The notes beneath the pieces are model-generated. The model saw only the letters and a program-made list of their open reading frames with translations, was not told the DNA's origin and did not search any database. DNA of 64,000 bases from Verrucomicrobiota bacterium (GTDB lineage: Bacteria > Verrucomicrobiota > Verrucomicrobiia > Opitutales > UBA953): assembly GCA_014193315.1 (NCBI GenBank), contig BJHS01000003.1, forward strand, positions 62,001 to 126,000, written 5' to 3'. Below are positions 24,109 to 32,028 of the stretch, piece by piece (position 1 is the stretch's first letter; the number at the start of each line of letters is the position of its first letter). Both the position numbers and the translations under genes were made by a program.

Positions 24109-24488
24109 GCAGCGGGCTGGCGCGTAAAGAAGATTGCCGCCGGGTCCGCGGAGGTGGAGGCCCGCAGGCAGAGCAGGGCATAGGCCGCGATGGCGAAATT
24201 ACCTAGGAGCATCAAGGCGACGAACCAGCCGAGGCGAGCGGTGACCGTGCGCTCCCGCCAAGCGACGTAGAGCCAGAAGGCGAGGAAGCCGAAGTAGGCG
24301 TCGAACATCGTGGCCAGGCCCCACGGCTCGGCGCACACGGTGACATAGCCCCCGAGGACGTTCAGGGCTTTGCCGGTGTAAGCCGGCAGGGTGCTCGTCG
24401 AGGGATTGACGCAGGCCTGCCAGGACACCCAGGTCATGGCGGCGAGCACGAGGACGAAGTAGAGGGCGAGAGCGCGGCGGGAGGTCAT
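24105..24488 (-). CDS. Small four-helix membrane protein, DUF1475-like
   Basis: 127 residues from ATG at 24488, with hydrophobic segments near 8-22, 45-52, 60-75 and 88-108. The core PWGLATMFDAYFGFLAFWLY followed by VAWRERT resembles the DUF1475 pattern I recall mainly from plants (PW-ATL-D-Y---LALWV-YKE). Function is unknown. It is the first gene of the overlapping trio with DUF2062 and DUF1295. A longer upstream frame through the repeat island is not real. Confidence 0.72.
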   Translation of the reverse strand: MTSRRALALYFVLVLAAMTWVSWQACVNPSTSTLPAYTGKALNVLGGYVTVCAEPWGLATMFDAYFGFLAFWLYVAWRERTVTARLGWFVALMLLGNFAIAAYALLCLRASTSADPAAIFFTRQPAA

Positions 24489-24547
24489 GGGGTGAGGATG
24501 AGGGAAAGGCGGGGAAAGGCAAATGGGGGAGGCGGGGATAGGGCTAG

Positions 24548-24771
24548 GGACGGAGTACAGAGTGCGGGGTACAGAGGACAGAGTACAGAGTACAGAGTGC
24601 AGAGGACGGAGTACGGAGTGCGGAGGGTGGGGTGGTGGATTCGGATTATAATAGGGAATGGGTGGGGAGATTTTCTTATCCGTACTTCGTCCTTTGCGCT
24701 CCGTCCTCATCACTTCCCCTTGTCCACGTGTCCCCGTGCCCACGTGTCCCCTCGCGAGGCTTCGCCTCGCG
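24548..24771. repeat. Eleven-heptad array with opposite-strand heptads and octamers
   Basis: The 284-bp gap between two minus-strand genes holds eleven uninterrupted heptads (24548-24624): GGACGGA, GTACAGA, GTGCGGG, GTACAGA, GGACAGA, GTACAGA, GTACAGA, GTGCAGA, GGACGGA, GTACGGA, GTGCGGA. An AT-rich core (GATTATAATAGG) follows. Opposite-strand heptads TCCGTAC, TTCGTCC, TTTGCGC, TCCGTCC lie at 24679-24706, and octamers CCTTGTCC, ACGTGTCC, CCGTGCCC, ACGTGTCC at 24718-24749. A hairpin CGCGAGGC-TTC-GCCTCGCG (24753-24771) ends it beside the cfa stop. Confidence 0.85.
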
Positions 24772-24772
24772 C

Positions 24773-25984
24773 TCAACCCTTCCGATTCGGACGCACGTAG
24801 ACAGCCTGGACGACCCCGATGTTGCGGTGCACGAAGGCCGCCTGGCAGTAGCGGAAATAGAGGCGCCACTTACGGATGAAACGCTCGTCGAAGCCCATCG
24901 CGCGGATGGCGTCGAGCTTGGTCTCGAAGGTCTGGCACCAGGCGTCGAGGGTCCGGGCGTAATCGAGGCCGAATTCCTCGAGGCGCTCCAACTGGAAGCC
25001 GCTTTCCGAGGTCATCAACGCGCCGACGCGGTTGATCGAGAGCAGGAGCGAGCCGGGGAAGATGTGCTTCTGGATGAAGTCCACCCCGTCGCGGAACTGC
25101 GCGTAACGGCTGTCCGGGCAGGTGATGTACTGGAAAGCGGCGATGCCGTCCGGCTTGAGCAGGCGGCCGATGGAGGCGCAGAAGGACGGCAGGTACTTGT
25201 CGCCGAGGGCTTCCATCATCTCGATGGAGACGCACTTGTCGTAGATGCCTTGGTGGTCGCGGAAGTCCTCGAGCTTGACGGTGATGCGGTCCGACAGGCC
25301 GGCGGCCTTGATGCGCTCGACGGCCAGGTCGTGCTGGGCCTGCGAGATGGTGAGCGAGGTGACGCGGCAGCCGTGGTGCTTCACCGCGTGCAGGGCCCAG
25401 CCGCCCCAGCCGGTGCCGATCTCGATGACGTGGTCGGTGGGCTTCAGCTGCAGGAACCGGCAGAGGGATTCGTTCTTGTTGGCCTGGGCCTGCTCGAGCG
25501 TCGCCGCGCCTGCCCAGCGGGCGGACGAGTACATCATCGACGGGTCCAGCCAGAGGCGGAAGAAATCGTTGGAGACGTCGTAGTGCTCCGAGATGTTGCG
25601 GCGGACGGTCTTCTTGTCGTTCGGCCGCAGGAGGTGGCCGAGGCGGTCGGCGATCCGGAACAGGCCGACGCCGAGGGCCTTGCGGGCCGAGCCAGACATG
25701 CCCGGGGTCTGGTCGATGTTCTCGATGAAGAAGCCGATGAGGGCGTTAAGGTCCTGCGAATGCCACTCACCTTCCATGTAGCCCTCGGTCAGCCCGATGT
25801 CCGCCGCGAGCATGATGCGGCGGAAGGCGTTCTCGTCGCCGATCTCGAGGCGGGCCCCGCCGGTGGCCGCGGGGTCGCCGAAGACGAGCTCCGCGCCCTC
25901 GGGCAGACGGAGCATGAGCCGACCCCGGCGGAGTTTCGCCAGCTCGTTCAGGACGAGGCGACGGGCGAGGGAAGGCTGGCTCAT
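24773..25984 (-). CDS. cfa: Cyclopropane-fatty-acyl-phospholipid synthase
   Basis: 403 residues. NISEHYDVSNDFFRLWLDPSM and MYSSARW are the substrate-proximal signature. The SAM site is IEIGTGWGGWALHAVKHHGC. SIEMMEALG and the C-terminal FQLERLEEFGLDYARTLDAW complete the CFA pattern. It adds a methylene (or methyl) from SAM across unsaturated phospholipid acyl chains at the membrane. It overlaps the DUF1365 gene by 4 bp; this pair with an FAD oxidoreductase is a recurrent bacterial cluster. Confidence 0.94.
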   Translation of the reverse strand: MSQPSLARRLVLNELAKLRRGRLMLRLPEGAELVFGDPAATGGARLEIGDENAFRRIMLAADIGLTEGYMEGEWHSQDLNALIGFFIENIDQTPGMSGSARKALGVGLFRIADRLGHLLRPNDKKTVRRNISEHYDVSNDFFRLWLDPSMMYSSARWAGAATLEQAQANKNESLCRFLQLKPTDHVIEIGTGWGGWALHAVKHHGCRVTSLTISQAQHDLAVERIKAAGLSDRITVKLEDFRDHQGIYDKCVSIEMMEALGDKYLPSFCASIGRLLKPDGIAAFQYITCPDSRYAQFRDGVDFIQKHIFPGSLLLSINRVGALMTSESGFQLERLEEFGLDYARTLDAWCQTFETKLDAIRAMGFDERFIRKWRLYFRYCQAAFVHRNIGVVQAVYVRPNRKG

Positions 25985-26856
25985 GAAGGGCGGGTCAGTT
26001 CGGGGGTGGGGTGGCGCAGGTTGCGCTGGAGGGGGATGTCATCCCCCTTGCGGCGAAAAGGAAGTTTTTTCACCAGCCAGAGCCAGGCGGCGTGCAGGTG
26101 GATCAGCGCGATGACCTTGAGGATGAGGAAGGGGGTCTTGACCGTCAGCCAGAGCAGGCGCCCGTCGGTGCAGGGTACCTCGCGGCCGGTCCAGGCGCTG
26201 ACCAGCGTGAGCCGCCCGCCCTCGTAGTGGTCGACGCCGACCGCGAGCCGCGCGTCCGGCAGACGCAGCGTGAACGCGAATTCCGTGTCCAGGCCGGAGA
26301 AGGGCGACACGTAGAAACGCTTGGGCGTGCGCAGGCGCAGGCAGGGCCGGCCGGCTTCGTCGACCTGCCGGCAGGCCGCGCCGAGGAACCAGGCCTTGCG
26401 TTCGCCGAAGGTGTTGTGGACTTCCGCGATCCCGCAACGCAGCTCACCCCCGACCGTCACCAGGAGGAAGCTCGCCGGGTTGTAGGACTTGCCGAACGCG
26501 CGTGGCATCGCGACGAGCGTCACCCGGGCCTCCGGCGGCAGGGGCTCGCCCTGCGCCGCGCAGAACGCGCGCACCCGCGCCTCGAGGTCGGCCGGGGAAG
26601 CGCCGAAGGATTGCGGCGGCCCTTCCGGCTGGAAGAGCGGGGCGGCCGGGAGGAAGTCCTGGTCGCGGAACGCGTAGGGCGACCAACGTCGGCCGAGCAG
26701 CCATCGTCCACGGCCGAGCTCCTTGAATTCCGCCGGTTCCACCGCGCAGGCGAAGGCCGTGTGCGTGAAGCGGTGCGCCTTCGGCCAGAGCCGGGCGTGC
26801 ATCACCTCCGCGTCGTAGAGTCGGGCCACGCGGCGAAAGTGGGGGCGAAGACCCAT
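25981..26856 (-). CDS. DUF1365 family protein
   Basis: 291 residues. AEVMHARLWPKAHRFTHTAF at the start, FGKSYNPASFLLV, IAEVHNTFGERKAWFL, and KRFYVSPFSGLDTEF are the DUF1365 hallmarks. The C-terminal hydrophobic stretch (LILKVIALIHLHAAWLWLV) suggests membrane association. The family has no established reaction but is tightly linked to CFA synthases and FAD amine-oxidase-like proteins. The start could be residue 1 or Met19. Translation is coupled to cfa by a 4-bp overlap. Confidence 0.9.
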   Translation of the reverse strand: MGLRPHFRRVARLYDAEVMHARLWPKAHRFTHTAFACAVEPAEFKELGRGRWLLGRRWSPYAFRDQDFLPAAPLFQPEGPPQSFGASPADLEARVRAFCAAQGEPLPPEARVTLVAMPRAFGKSYNPASFLLVTVGGELRCGIAEVHNTFGERKAWFLGAACRQVDEAGRPCLRLRTPKRFYVSPFSGLDTEFAFTLRLPDARLAVGVDHYEGGRLTLVSAWTGREVPCTDGRLLWLTVKTPFLILKVIALIHLHAAWLWLVKKLPFRRKGDDIPLQRNLRHPTPELTRPS

Positions 26857-26925
26857 GGGCGCAAGCGTGGCGGGGGCTTATTGGCTCGCTTGCTTTCCGG
26901 ACCCTCGGCGGCATACCCTGCCGCG

Positions 26926-28209
26926 ATGTCTTCCGACCCCCAGACGCTTGGCGCGGGAACCGCCGCCTTGTCCTTGGGCATGCTGTGGCTGGGTCTGCGG
27001 GCCGGCCGCAAGCAACGACTGCTCGACGACACCCCGGTCTCCAAGGCCCTCGGGGTCTTCATCGGGGAGGTCGAGATCGAGGGGGCCTGCGTGCTGAGCG
27101 AGCCGTTCACGGCCTACCTGTCCGGTCAGCCCTGCGCCATCTATCGCTGGAGCATCGAGGAGGAGTGGGAGCGCTGGGAGACGGAGACCTACACCGACAA
27201 GGACGGGCGGACCCGCACGCGGCGCGTCCTGCGCAGCGGCTGGACCACGGTGGCCGACGGCGGCGAGTCCTCCGGCTTCTACATCCAGGACGAGACGGGG
27301 TACGTCTGGGTCCGGCCCAAGGGCGCCGAGATTGAGCTGCTCTCGCTGTTCTCGACGTCGGCCTGCCGCGGTGAAGCGCTCTACCATGAGAAGGGGCCGT
27401 CCGAGGCGATCGACGATTCGACGGGACGTCGCCGGTACTTCGAACGGGGCATGCCCATCGGCACGCGCTTGTTCGTGCGCGGTCGCGCCCGCGAACGCAC
27501 GGACATCGTCGCGGCGGAGATCGCCGAGGACCCGCGCGCGGAGATGTTCATCATCAGCCCGCGCAAGGAGAGCGACCTCAGCGCGGGCCGCGAAGGGGCC
27601 TACTGGACCTGGTGCGTGCTCGGCGGTCTGCTGGCCGTCGTCGCCACCTGCCTGCTCGCCGGCGCCGAGGTGGGCTTCCGCGGCGCCGCGGCGTGGTGGG
27701 GCGGCTTCGCCTACCTCCTGGCGTGGATCGCCGGTTGGGTCTGGATGGTGTACAATAGCCTGGTCAGCCTGCGGCTGCGCGTCCAGCAGGCCTGGTCGCT
27801 CATCGATGTGCAGCTCAAGCGGCGGGCCGACCTCATCCCCCCGCTGGTGGGCTGCGTCCAGGGGTATCGCGACCACGAGGCGCGGCTGCAGACGGCGATC
27901 GCCGCGCTCCGCGCCCAGGCCGCCGTCGGCGGCCGTCCGCAGGCCCTCACGCCGACCTTGCTGGCGCTGGCCGAGGCTTATCCGGAGCTGCAGGTGCGGG
28001 CGTCCTTCGGCGAGCTCCAGCGCAACCTCGTGGAGACCGAGCAGCGCATCGCGCTAGCGCGGAACTATTACAACGACAGCGCCACCTTCCATAATACCCG
28101 CCTCGAGCGCGTGCCGGACCGCTACGTGGCGAACTTGCTCCGGATGAAACCGGCGGCCCTGTTCGCCGCGACCGGCTTCGAGCGCGCCGCGGTCGGCGTG
28201 AAGTTCTGA
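26926..28209 (+). CDS. GIDE-LemA fusion membrane protein, copy 1
   Basis: 427 residues from ATG 26926; a long upstream extension is antisense to DUF1365 and rejected. N-terminal membrane helix (about 8-25). A GIDE/BAM-type domain, as in MULAN E3 ligases, covers about 30-215 (GFYIQDETGYVWVRPKGAE; MPIGTRLFVRGRARER). Two membrane helices lie at about 228-275. A LemA-type helical bundle follows (VYNSLVSLRLRVQQAWSLID, VQLKRRADLIPPLVGCVQGY, LARNYYNDSATFHNTR). There is no RING finger. Function is unknown. It lies opposite to the lipid genes on each side. Confidence 0.85.
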   Translation: MSSDPQTLGAGTAALSLGMLWLGLRAGRKQRLLDDTPVSKALGVFIGEVEIEGACVLSEPFTAYLSGQPCAIYRWSIEEEWERWETETYTDKDGRTRTRRVLRSGWTTVADGGESSGFYIQDETGYVWVRPKGAEIELLSLFSTSACRGEALYHEKGPSEAIDDSTGRRRYFERGMPIGTRLFVRGRARERTDIVAAEIAEDPRAEMFIISPRKESDLSAGREGAYWTWCVLGGLLAVVATCLLAGAEVGFRGAAAWWGGFAYLLAWIAGWVWMVYNSLVSLRLRVQQAWSLIDVQLKRRADLIPPLVGCVQGYRDHEARLQTAIAALRAQAAVGGRPQALTPTLLALAEAYPELQVRASFGELQRNLVETEQRIALARNYYNDSATFHNTRLERVPDRYVANLLRMKPAALFAATGFERAAVGVKF

Positions 28210-28212
28210 TCA

Positions 28213-28235
28213 GGCACCCCGGGGGGCCTTTTATA
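28213..28235 (+). terminator. Possible weak terminator between the GIDE-LemA copies
   Basis: GGCACCCC followed directly by GGGGGGCC and TTTTAT. The stem is imperfect and the loop would be tight, so this is only a candidate. Confidence 0.3.
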
Positions 28236-28306
28236 CAAGGGTTTTACGATAGGCACGCGGCGGATTAAGGTCTCGCTTATCCGGCGCGGGGCGGGCAGGA
28301 TAACCC

Positions 28307-29650
28307 ATGGAACTGGATACGGTCGCGATCGTCGCCTTTTCGGTCGCTGGCCTTGCCCTGTACCTCGCCTTGGAGGGCGACCGAAAGCGCCGGCTGCTCG
28401 ATGACACCCCGACCTCCAAGGCCCTGGGCGTCTTTGTTGGCGAGGTGGAACTCGTGGGCCAATGCACCCGCCAGGAACCCTTGCGGAGTTACCTCGCGGA
28501 TAAGCCCTGCGTCCAGTATAACTGGATGATCGTCGAGCACTGGGAACGGATCACGGTGGAATTCACCGAAAAGGGCATCCCCTACCCATCCAGCGTGACC
28601 GGCTCCTCGCTCGTGGCCTCGGGCGGCTCGCTCGTCGGTTTTTACCTGCAGGATGAGACCGGCTTCGTCTGGATCGAGCCCGCGGGGGCCGAGCTCTCCT
28701 CGCGGGTCATCCTCAATCGCGACATCGACATCTCCGACCCGATGTATTTCGATAAGGGTCCGGCCGAGAAGGTCCTGGGCTCGACCGGGCGGCGGACCTT
28801 CACCGAGCACGCGCTGCCGATCGGCACGACGCTGTTTATCCACGGTCGCGCGAGCGAACGACCGAACATCGTCGCGGCGCAGATCAAGTATGAATCCCCC
28901 GCCGAGTTGTTCATTATCACGGACAAGACCGAGAGCGCTGTCGTGGCGAACATGTCCTGCGCCTCGTTTTGCTGGAACGTCTTCGGGACCGCGGCCACTT
29001 TCTTCGCCTTCGTGGTCCTCTTCGCCGGCTGGAGCCTCGTCGCGCCGGCCGTCGAGGCCTTCCTGCATATATTGGACGAGGGTCGCCCGTTCTCGATCGC
29101 CATGGCCCAACTCGGCTGGGCCACGCCCGCGAGCCTCCTGCTGGGGGTCGTGGTGTACCAGCTGGGTCGCGGGCTCCTCTGGTCGTGGATGGTCTTCAAT
29201 AGCATCATCGGGCTCCGCAATCGCGTGGCCCAGGCGTACTCGCTGATCGATGTCCAGCTGAAGCGCCGTGCGGACCTGATCCCGCGCCTCGTGGCTTCGG
29301 TGCAGGGTTTCCGCGAGCATGAGGCCGCGGTGCAGGCCTTGGTGGCCACGGCGCGGGCGCAGGCGGGGACCGGCCCGCTCAAGGCCCTCGCCCCCGGGCT
29401 GCTCGCCATCAGTGAGAACTATCCGGAGCTCCGGGCGGAAGCGACCTTCGCCTCCCTGAGCAAACTCTTGATCGAGACGGAGGACCGGATCGCCCTGGCC
29501 CGTGGCTACCATAATAGTATTGCGACCTTCTATAACACCCGGATCCAGGTGGTGCCGGATCGGTTGCTGGCGGACTTCGTCAAGATGAAGCCCGAGGCTT
29601 TGTTCGAGGCCGAAGGTTTCGGCTACCACCCCGCGACCGTCGCGTTCTGA
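28307..29650 (+). CDS. GIDE-LemA fusion membrane protein, copy 2
   Basis: A 447-residue paralogue of the preceding gene with the same order: membrane helix (8-22), then RKRRLLDDTPTSKALGVFVG and a GIDE/BAM-type domain (GFYLQDETGFVWIEPAGAEL; LPIGTTLFIHGRASER). Two membrane helices lie at about 225-295, then a LemA bundle (SLIDVQLKRRADLIPRLVAS, ARGYHNSIATFYNTR). Sequence between the copies is conserved at the motifs but has diverged elsewhere, so the duplication is old and both copies are probably used. Its stop abuts the convergent FAD oxidoreductase stop. Confidence 0.85.
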   Translation: MELDTVAIVAFSVAGLALYLALEGDRKRRLLDDTPTSKALGVFVGEVELVGQCTRQEPLRSYLADKPCVQYNWMIVEHWERITVEFTEKGIPYPSSVTGSSLVASGGSLVGFYLQDETGFVWIEPAGAELSSRVILNRDIDISDPMYFDKGPAEKVLGSTGRRTFTEHALPIGTTLFIHGRASERPNIVAAQIKYESPAELFIITDKTESAVVANMSCASFCWNVFGTAATFFAFVVLFAGWSLVAPAVEAFLHILDEGRPFSIAMAQLGWATPASLLLGVVVYQLGRGLLWSWMVFNSIIGLRNRVAQAYSLIDVQLKRRADLIPRLVASVQGFREHEAAVQALVATARAQAGTGPLKALAPGLLAISENYPELRAEATFASLSKLLIETEDRIALARGYHNSIATFYNTRIQVVPDRLLADFVKMKPEALFEAEGFGYHPATVAF

Positions 29651-30928
29651 TCAGGCCGACCAAGCGTCGCGCCCGAGCAGGTGCGAGCAGAGGCGATGCG
29701 CGGACCAGAGGCCGTCTTCGTGGAAGCCGTAGCGTTGCCAGGCCCCGACGAAGTGGACGCAGGCCGCCGGGCGGGCGTTGAGCCCGGCGACCTCGCCCTG
29801 GGCGGCGACGGCCTCGAGGGAGAAGAGGGGGTGCGCCGTCGGGATCGAGCACAGCACCTTGGCCGGTTCGATCTGTTCGGGGTAGTTGATCGTCACCACG
29901 AAATCTCCCTTGTCCGTCAGCCCTTGCAGCGAGTTCATCCAGTAGTGCGTCGACGTCGCCCGCTGGCCGTCCTTGGTCCACGTGCGGTAGTTCCAGGAAG
30001 AGCGGGCCTTCGGTGCCCGGGGGAGGGGGCCCACGTCGGTGTGCACGATTGCCGTGTTCTGGTTGTACGCGAACGCGGCGAGAATCAGGCGTTCCTCGGC
30101 CTCCGCGTCACGAAGCAAGGCCAGCGTCGTCGGAGCGTGCGTCGCGAAGATCACCCGGTCAAAGCGTTCCTCGCCCTGGTCGGTCGTGACGACCACGCCG
30201 CCGCCCTCGCGCCGGACCGCGGTGACGCCTTGGCCGAGCCGGCGGTCGACCGGATGCGCTTGCAGCAGGGCTTCGACGTAGGTGCGCGAACCGCCCTCGA
30301 GGGTCAGCCACTGGTGTTGGGTGTCGAGGCCGAGGAACCCGTGGTTATGGAAGAAGCGCATCAGCGCCGCGGCGGGGAACCCCAGCATCTTCTCCGCCGG
30401 CGTGGACCAGACCGCGGCGGACATCGGGATCAGGTAGAGGTCGAGAAAGTCGTGCCCGAGGCCCTTCTGGGCACACCAGTCGCGCAGGGAGGTTGTCTCG
30501 GCCGCCGCGGTCTGCCATTCGGTCTTGGCGAGCCGGTTGAAGCGGTTGATCTGTAGGAGGAGTTTCCAGAAGCGCAGGCTAAACAGGTTTTTCCGCTGCG
30601 CGAAGAGGTGGTTGAGCGAGCTCCCGCACCATTCCAGCCCCGTGGGGTCGTGGCGGACCGCGAAGGACATCGAGGTAGGCTTCGGTTTCACGCCGAGTTC
30701 CTTGAATAAGCGACAGAGGTGCGGGTAGGTCACCTCGTTGAAGACCATGAACCCGGTGTCCATCGGGAGCGGGCGTCCGGTGCCTGGCTCGGTGACGTCG
30801 ATGGTGTGGGCGTGGCCGCCTGGCCGGGTGTCGCGGTCGAAGAGCGTGACGTCGTGATGCGCGGCGAGGAAGCGCACGCAACCCAGTCCGCTCACGCCGG
30901 AGCCGAGGATGGCGATCCGTTCACGCAC
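29651..30928 (-). CDS. FAD-dependent amine-oxidase-like oxidoreductase of the DUF1365/CFA cluster
   Basis: 425 residues. The N-terminal dinucleotide motif is IAILGSGVSGLGCVRFL, then LFDRDTRPGGHAHTI, PMDTGFMVFNEVTYPHLCRL, and the late FAD motif VHFVGAWQRYGFHEDGLWSA. This subfamily of NAD(P)-binding/amine-oxidase-like flavoproteins is repeatedly encoded with DUF1365 and CFA synthase; in Rhodobacter related genes take part in methylated/furan fatty-acid formation (from memory). It overlaps the desaturase gene by 8 bp, so the two are co-translated. Likely cytoplasmic or membrane-peripheral. Confidence 0.9.
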   Translation of the reverse strand: MRERIAILGSGVSGLGCVRFLAAHHDVTLFDRDTRPGGHAHTIDVTEPGTGRPLPMDTGFMVFNEVTYPHLCRLFKELGVKPKPTSMSFAVRHDPTGLEWCGSSLNHLFAQRKNLFSLRFWKLLLQINRFNRLAKTEWQTAAAETTSLRDWCAQKGLGHDFLDLYLIPMSAAVWSTPAEKMLGFPAAALMRFFHNHGFLGLDTQHQWLTLEGGSRTYVEALLQAHPVDRRLGQGVTAVRREGGGVVVTTDQGEERFDRVIFATHAPTTLALLRDAEAEERLILAAFAYNQNTAIVHTDVGPLPRAPKARSSWNYRTWTKDGQRATSTHYWMNSLQGLTDKGDFVVTINYPEQIEPAKVLCSIPTAHPLFSLEAVAAQGEVAGLNARPAACVHFVGAWQRYGFHEDGLWSAHRLCSHLLGRDAWSA

Positions 30929-31901
30929 GCGTCGACAAGGACTCGGTCGGCGGGCGCGCGGCCTCCTCGTACACCGAGGCGGGCACTCCCTTGAGGCCCC
31001 AGATCAGGCCCATCCACGACAGGAGCTTCAGCAGGTAGTACGTGGGGTCGAATTCCCACCAGTAGAAGCCCTGCTTCGTCGTGGCCTGGTAACGGTGGTG
31101 GTTGTTATGCCAACCTTCGCCCAGGGTGATGAGCGTCAGGATGAAGGAATTACGCGACTCGTCCCCGGTGGTGCGGAAGCGCTTGGTGCCGAAGACATGC
31201 GCGAGTGAGTTGATGCAGCCCGTGCCATGAAAGAGGACCACCGTGGAGATGACGCCCCAGACCAGGAGTTGCGGGCCATTGGTGTCGTAGCCGTGGGCGC
31301 CGAGCCAGGCGCCGACCCCGTAGATCGTGAGCCCCGTCAGGGCCGGCACGAGGGTGTCGAAGCGGTTGAGGAAGACCAGTTCCGGGTATTTTGCCAAGTC
31401 CGGGATTCGGGCGTAGTCGGTCGGGAAGTTTTTTTTGGCGGTGATCCAGCCGACGTGCGACCACCAGAAGCCGTCGACCACCGGCGAGTGTTTATCTTCC
31501 GCTTCATCGGAGTGCAGGTGGTGGTGACGATGGGTGCCGGCCCACCAAAGGGCGCCCCGCTGGACACTCGTCGCGCCCCAGACGGCCATGACAAATTGGA
31601 AGGCCCGGGAAGTGCTGAAGGTCTTGTGGGAGAAATAGCGGTGGAAGAAGCCGGTGATGGCGAACATCCGGATGAAGTAGAGGCCGACGGCCATCCAGAC
31701 CGCGATCGGGCTCACCCCGACCCAAATGACCGCGAAGCAGACGAGGTGCATCAGCACGAACGGGATGCTCCGAGGCCAGTCGACCTGCTTGGGGGTGCTC
31801 CGGAGGGTTTCGGCCCCCTCAGGGAGGTAATCCGAGTCAAACCAACGGATCAGCGACCGGAGCAGGCCGGTCGCGCTGGCTGGGACGGGGGGGGAGGGCA
31901 T
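30921..31901 (-). CDS. Fatty-acid desaturase, second copy
   Basis: 326 residues from ATG at 31901; a 43-residue extension has no homology character. His boxes HRYFSH, HRHHH and EGWHNNHHRY lie among about four membrane helices. This is the delta-9 acyl-CoA/acyl-lipid type. It differs clearly from the desaturase at 18782 and lacks its helical tail. It is the promoter-proximal gene of a two-gene operon with the FAD oxidoreductase and is divergent from an ECF sigma gene (127-bp gap), which may control it. Confidence 0.92.
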   Translation of the reverse strand: MPSPPVPASATGLLRSLIRWFDSDYLPEGAETLRSTPKQVDWPRSIPFVLMHLVCFAVIWVGVSPIAVWMAVGLYFIRMFAITGFFHRYFSHKTFSTSRAFQFVMAVWGATSVQRGALWWAGTHRHHHLHSDEAEDKHSPVVDGFWWSHVGWITAKKNFPTDYARIPDLAKYPELVFLNRFDTLVPALTGLTIYGVGAWLGAHGYDTNGPQLLVWGVISTVVLFHGTGCINSLAHVFGTKRFRTTGDESRNSFILTLITLGEGWHNNHHRYQATTKQGFYWWEFDPTYYLLKLLSWMGLIWGLKGVPASVYEEAARPPTESLSTRA

Positions 31902-32028
31902 CTGTGCCGAGTTAGGGGGCACTTGCCGGGTTCGCAACTGCTTTGACCAGTTTAACCCTGGGGCACAGAATGGCACGGTCGGTAGACAAACCCGGCCCCT
32001 TGCCTCGCTCCTAATCATACTCCCCCGC
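31902..32028. promoter_or_regulatory. Divergent promoter region, desaturase / ECF sigma
   Basis: 127 bp between two divergent starts. It contains CTTTGACCAGTTTAACCC (about 31941-31958) and TCCTAATCATACTCCCC near the sigma start. I cannot pick a secure -35/-10. An ECF-type promoter serving both directions would be expected if the sigma factor autoregulates. Confidence 0.3.

Noticed and set aside
24548-24706. CRISPR array
   Set aside because: The repeated words are 7 bases with no constant spacers, degenerate, and no cas gene is in the window.
24753-24771. Intrinsic terminator after cfa
   Set aside because: The hairpin CGCGAGGC-TTC-GCCTCGCG is good, but no T-run follows on the minus strand, so it is listed with the repeat island instead.
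26011-26925. 305-codon N-terminal extension of GIDE-LemA copy 1
   Set aside because: Lies antisense to DUF1365; copy 2 has no counterpart; homology starts at the ATG at 26926.
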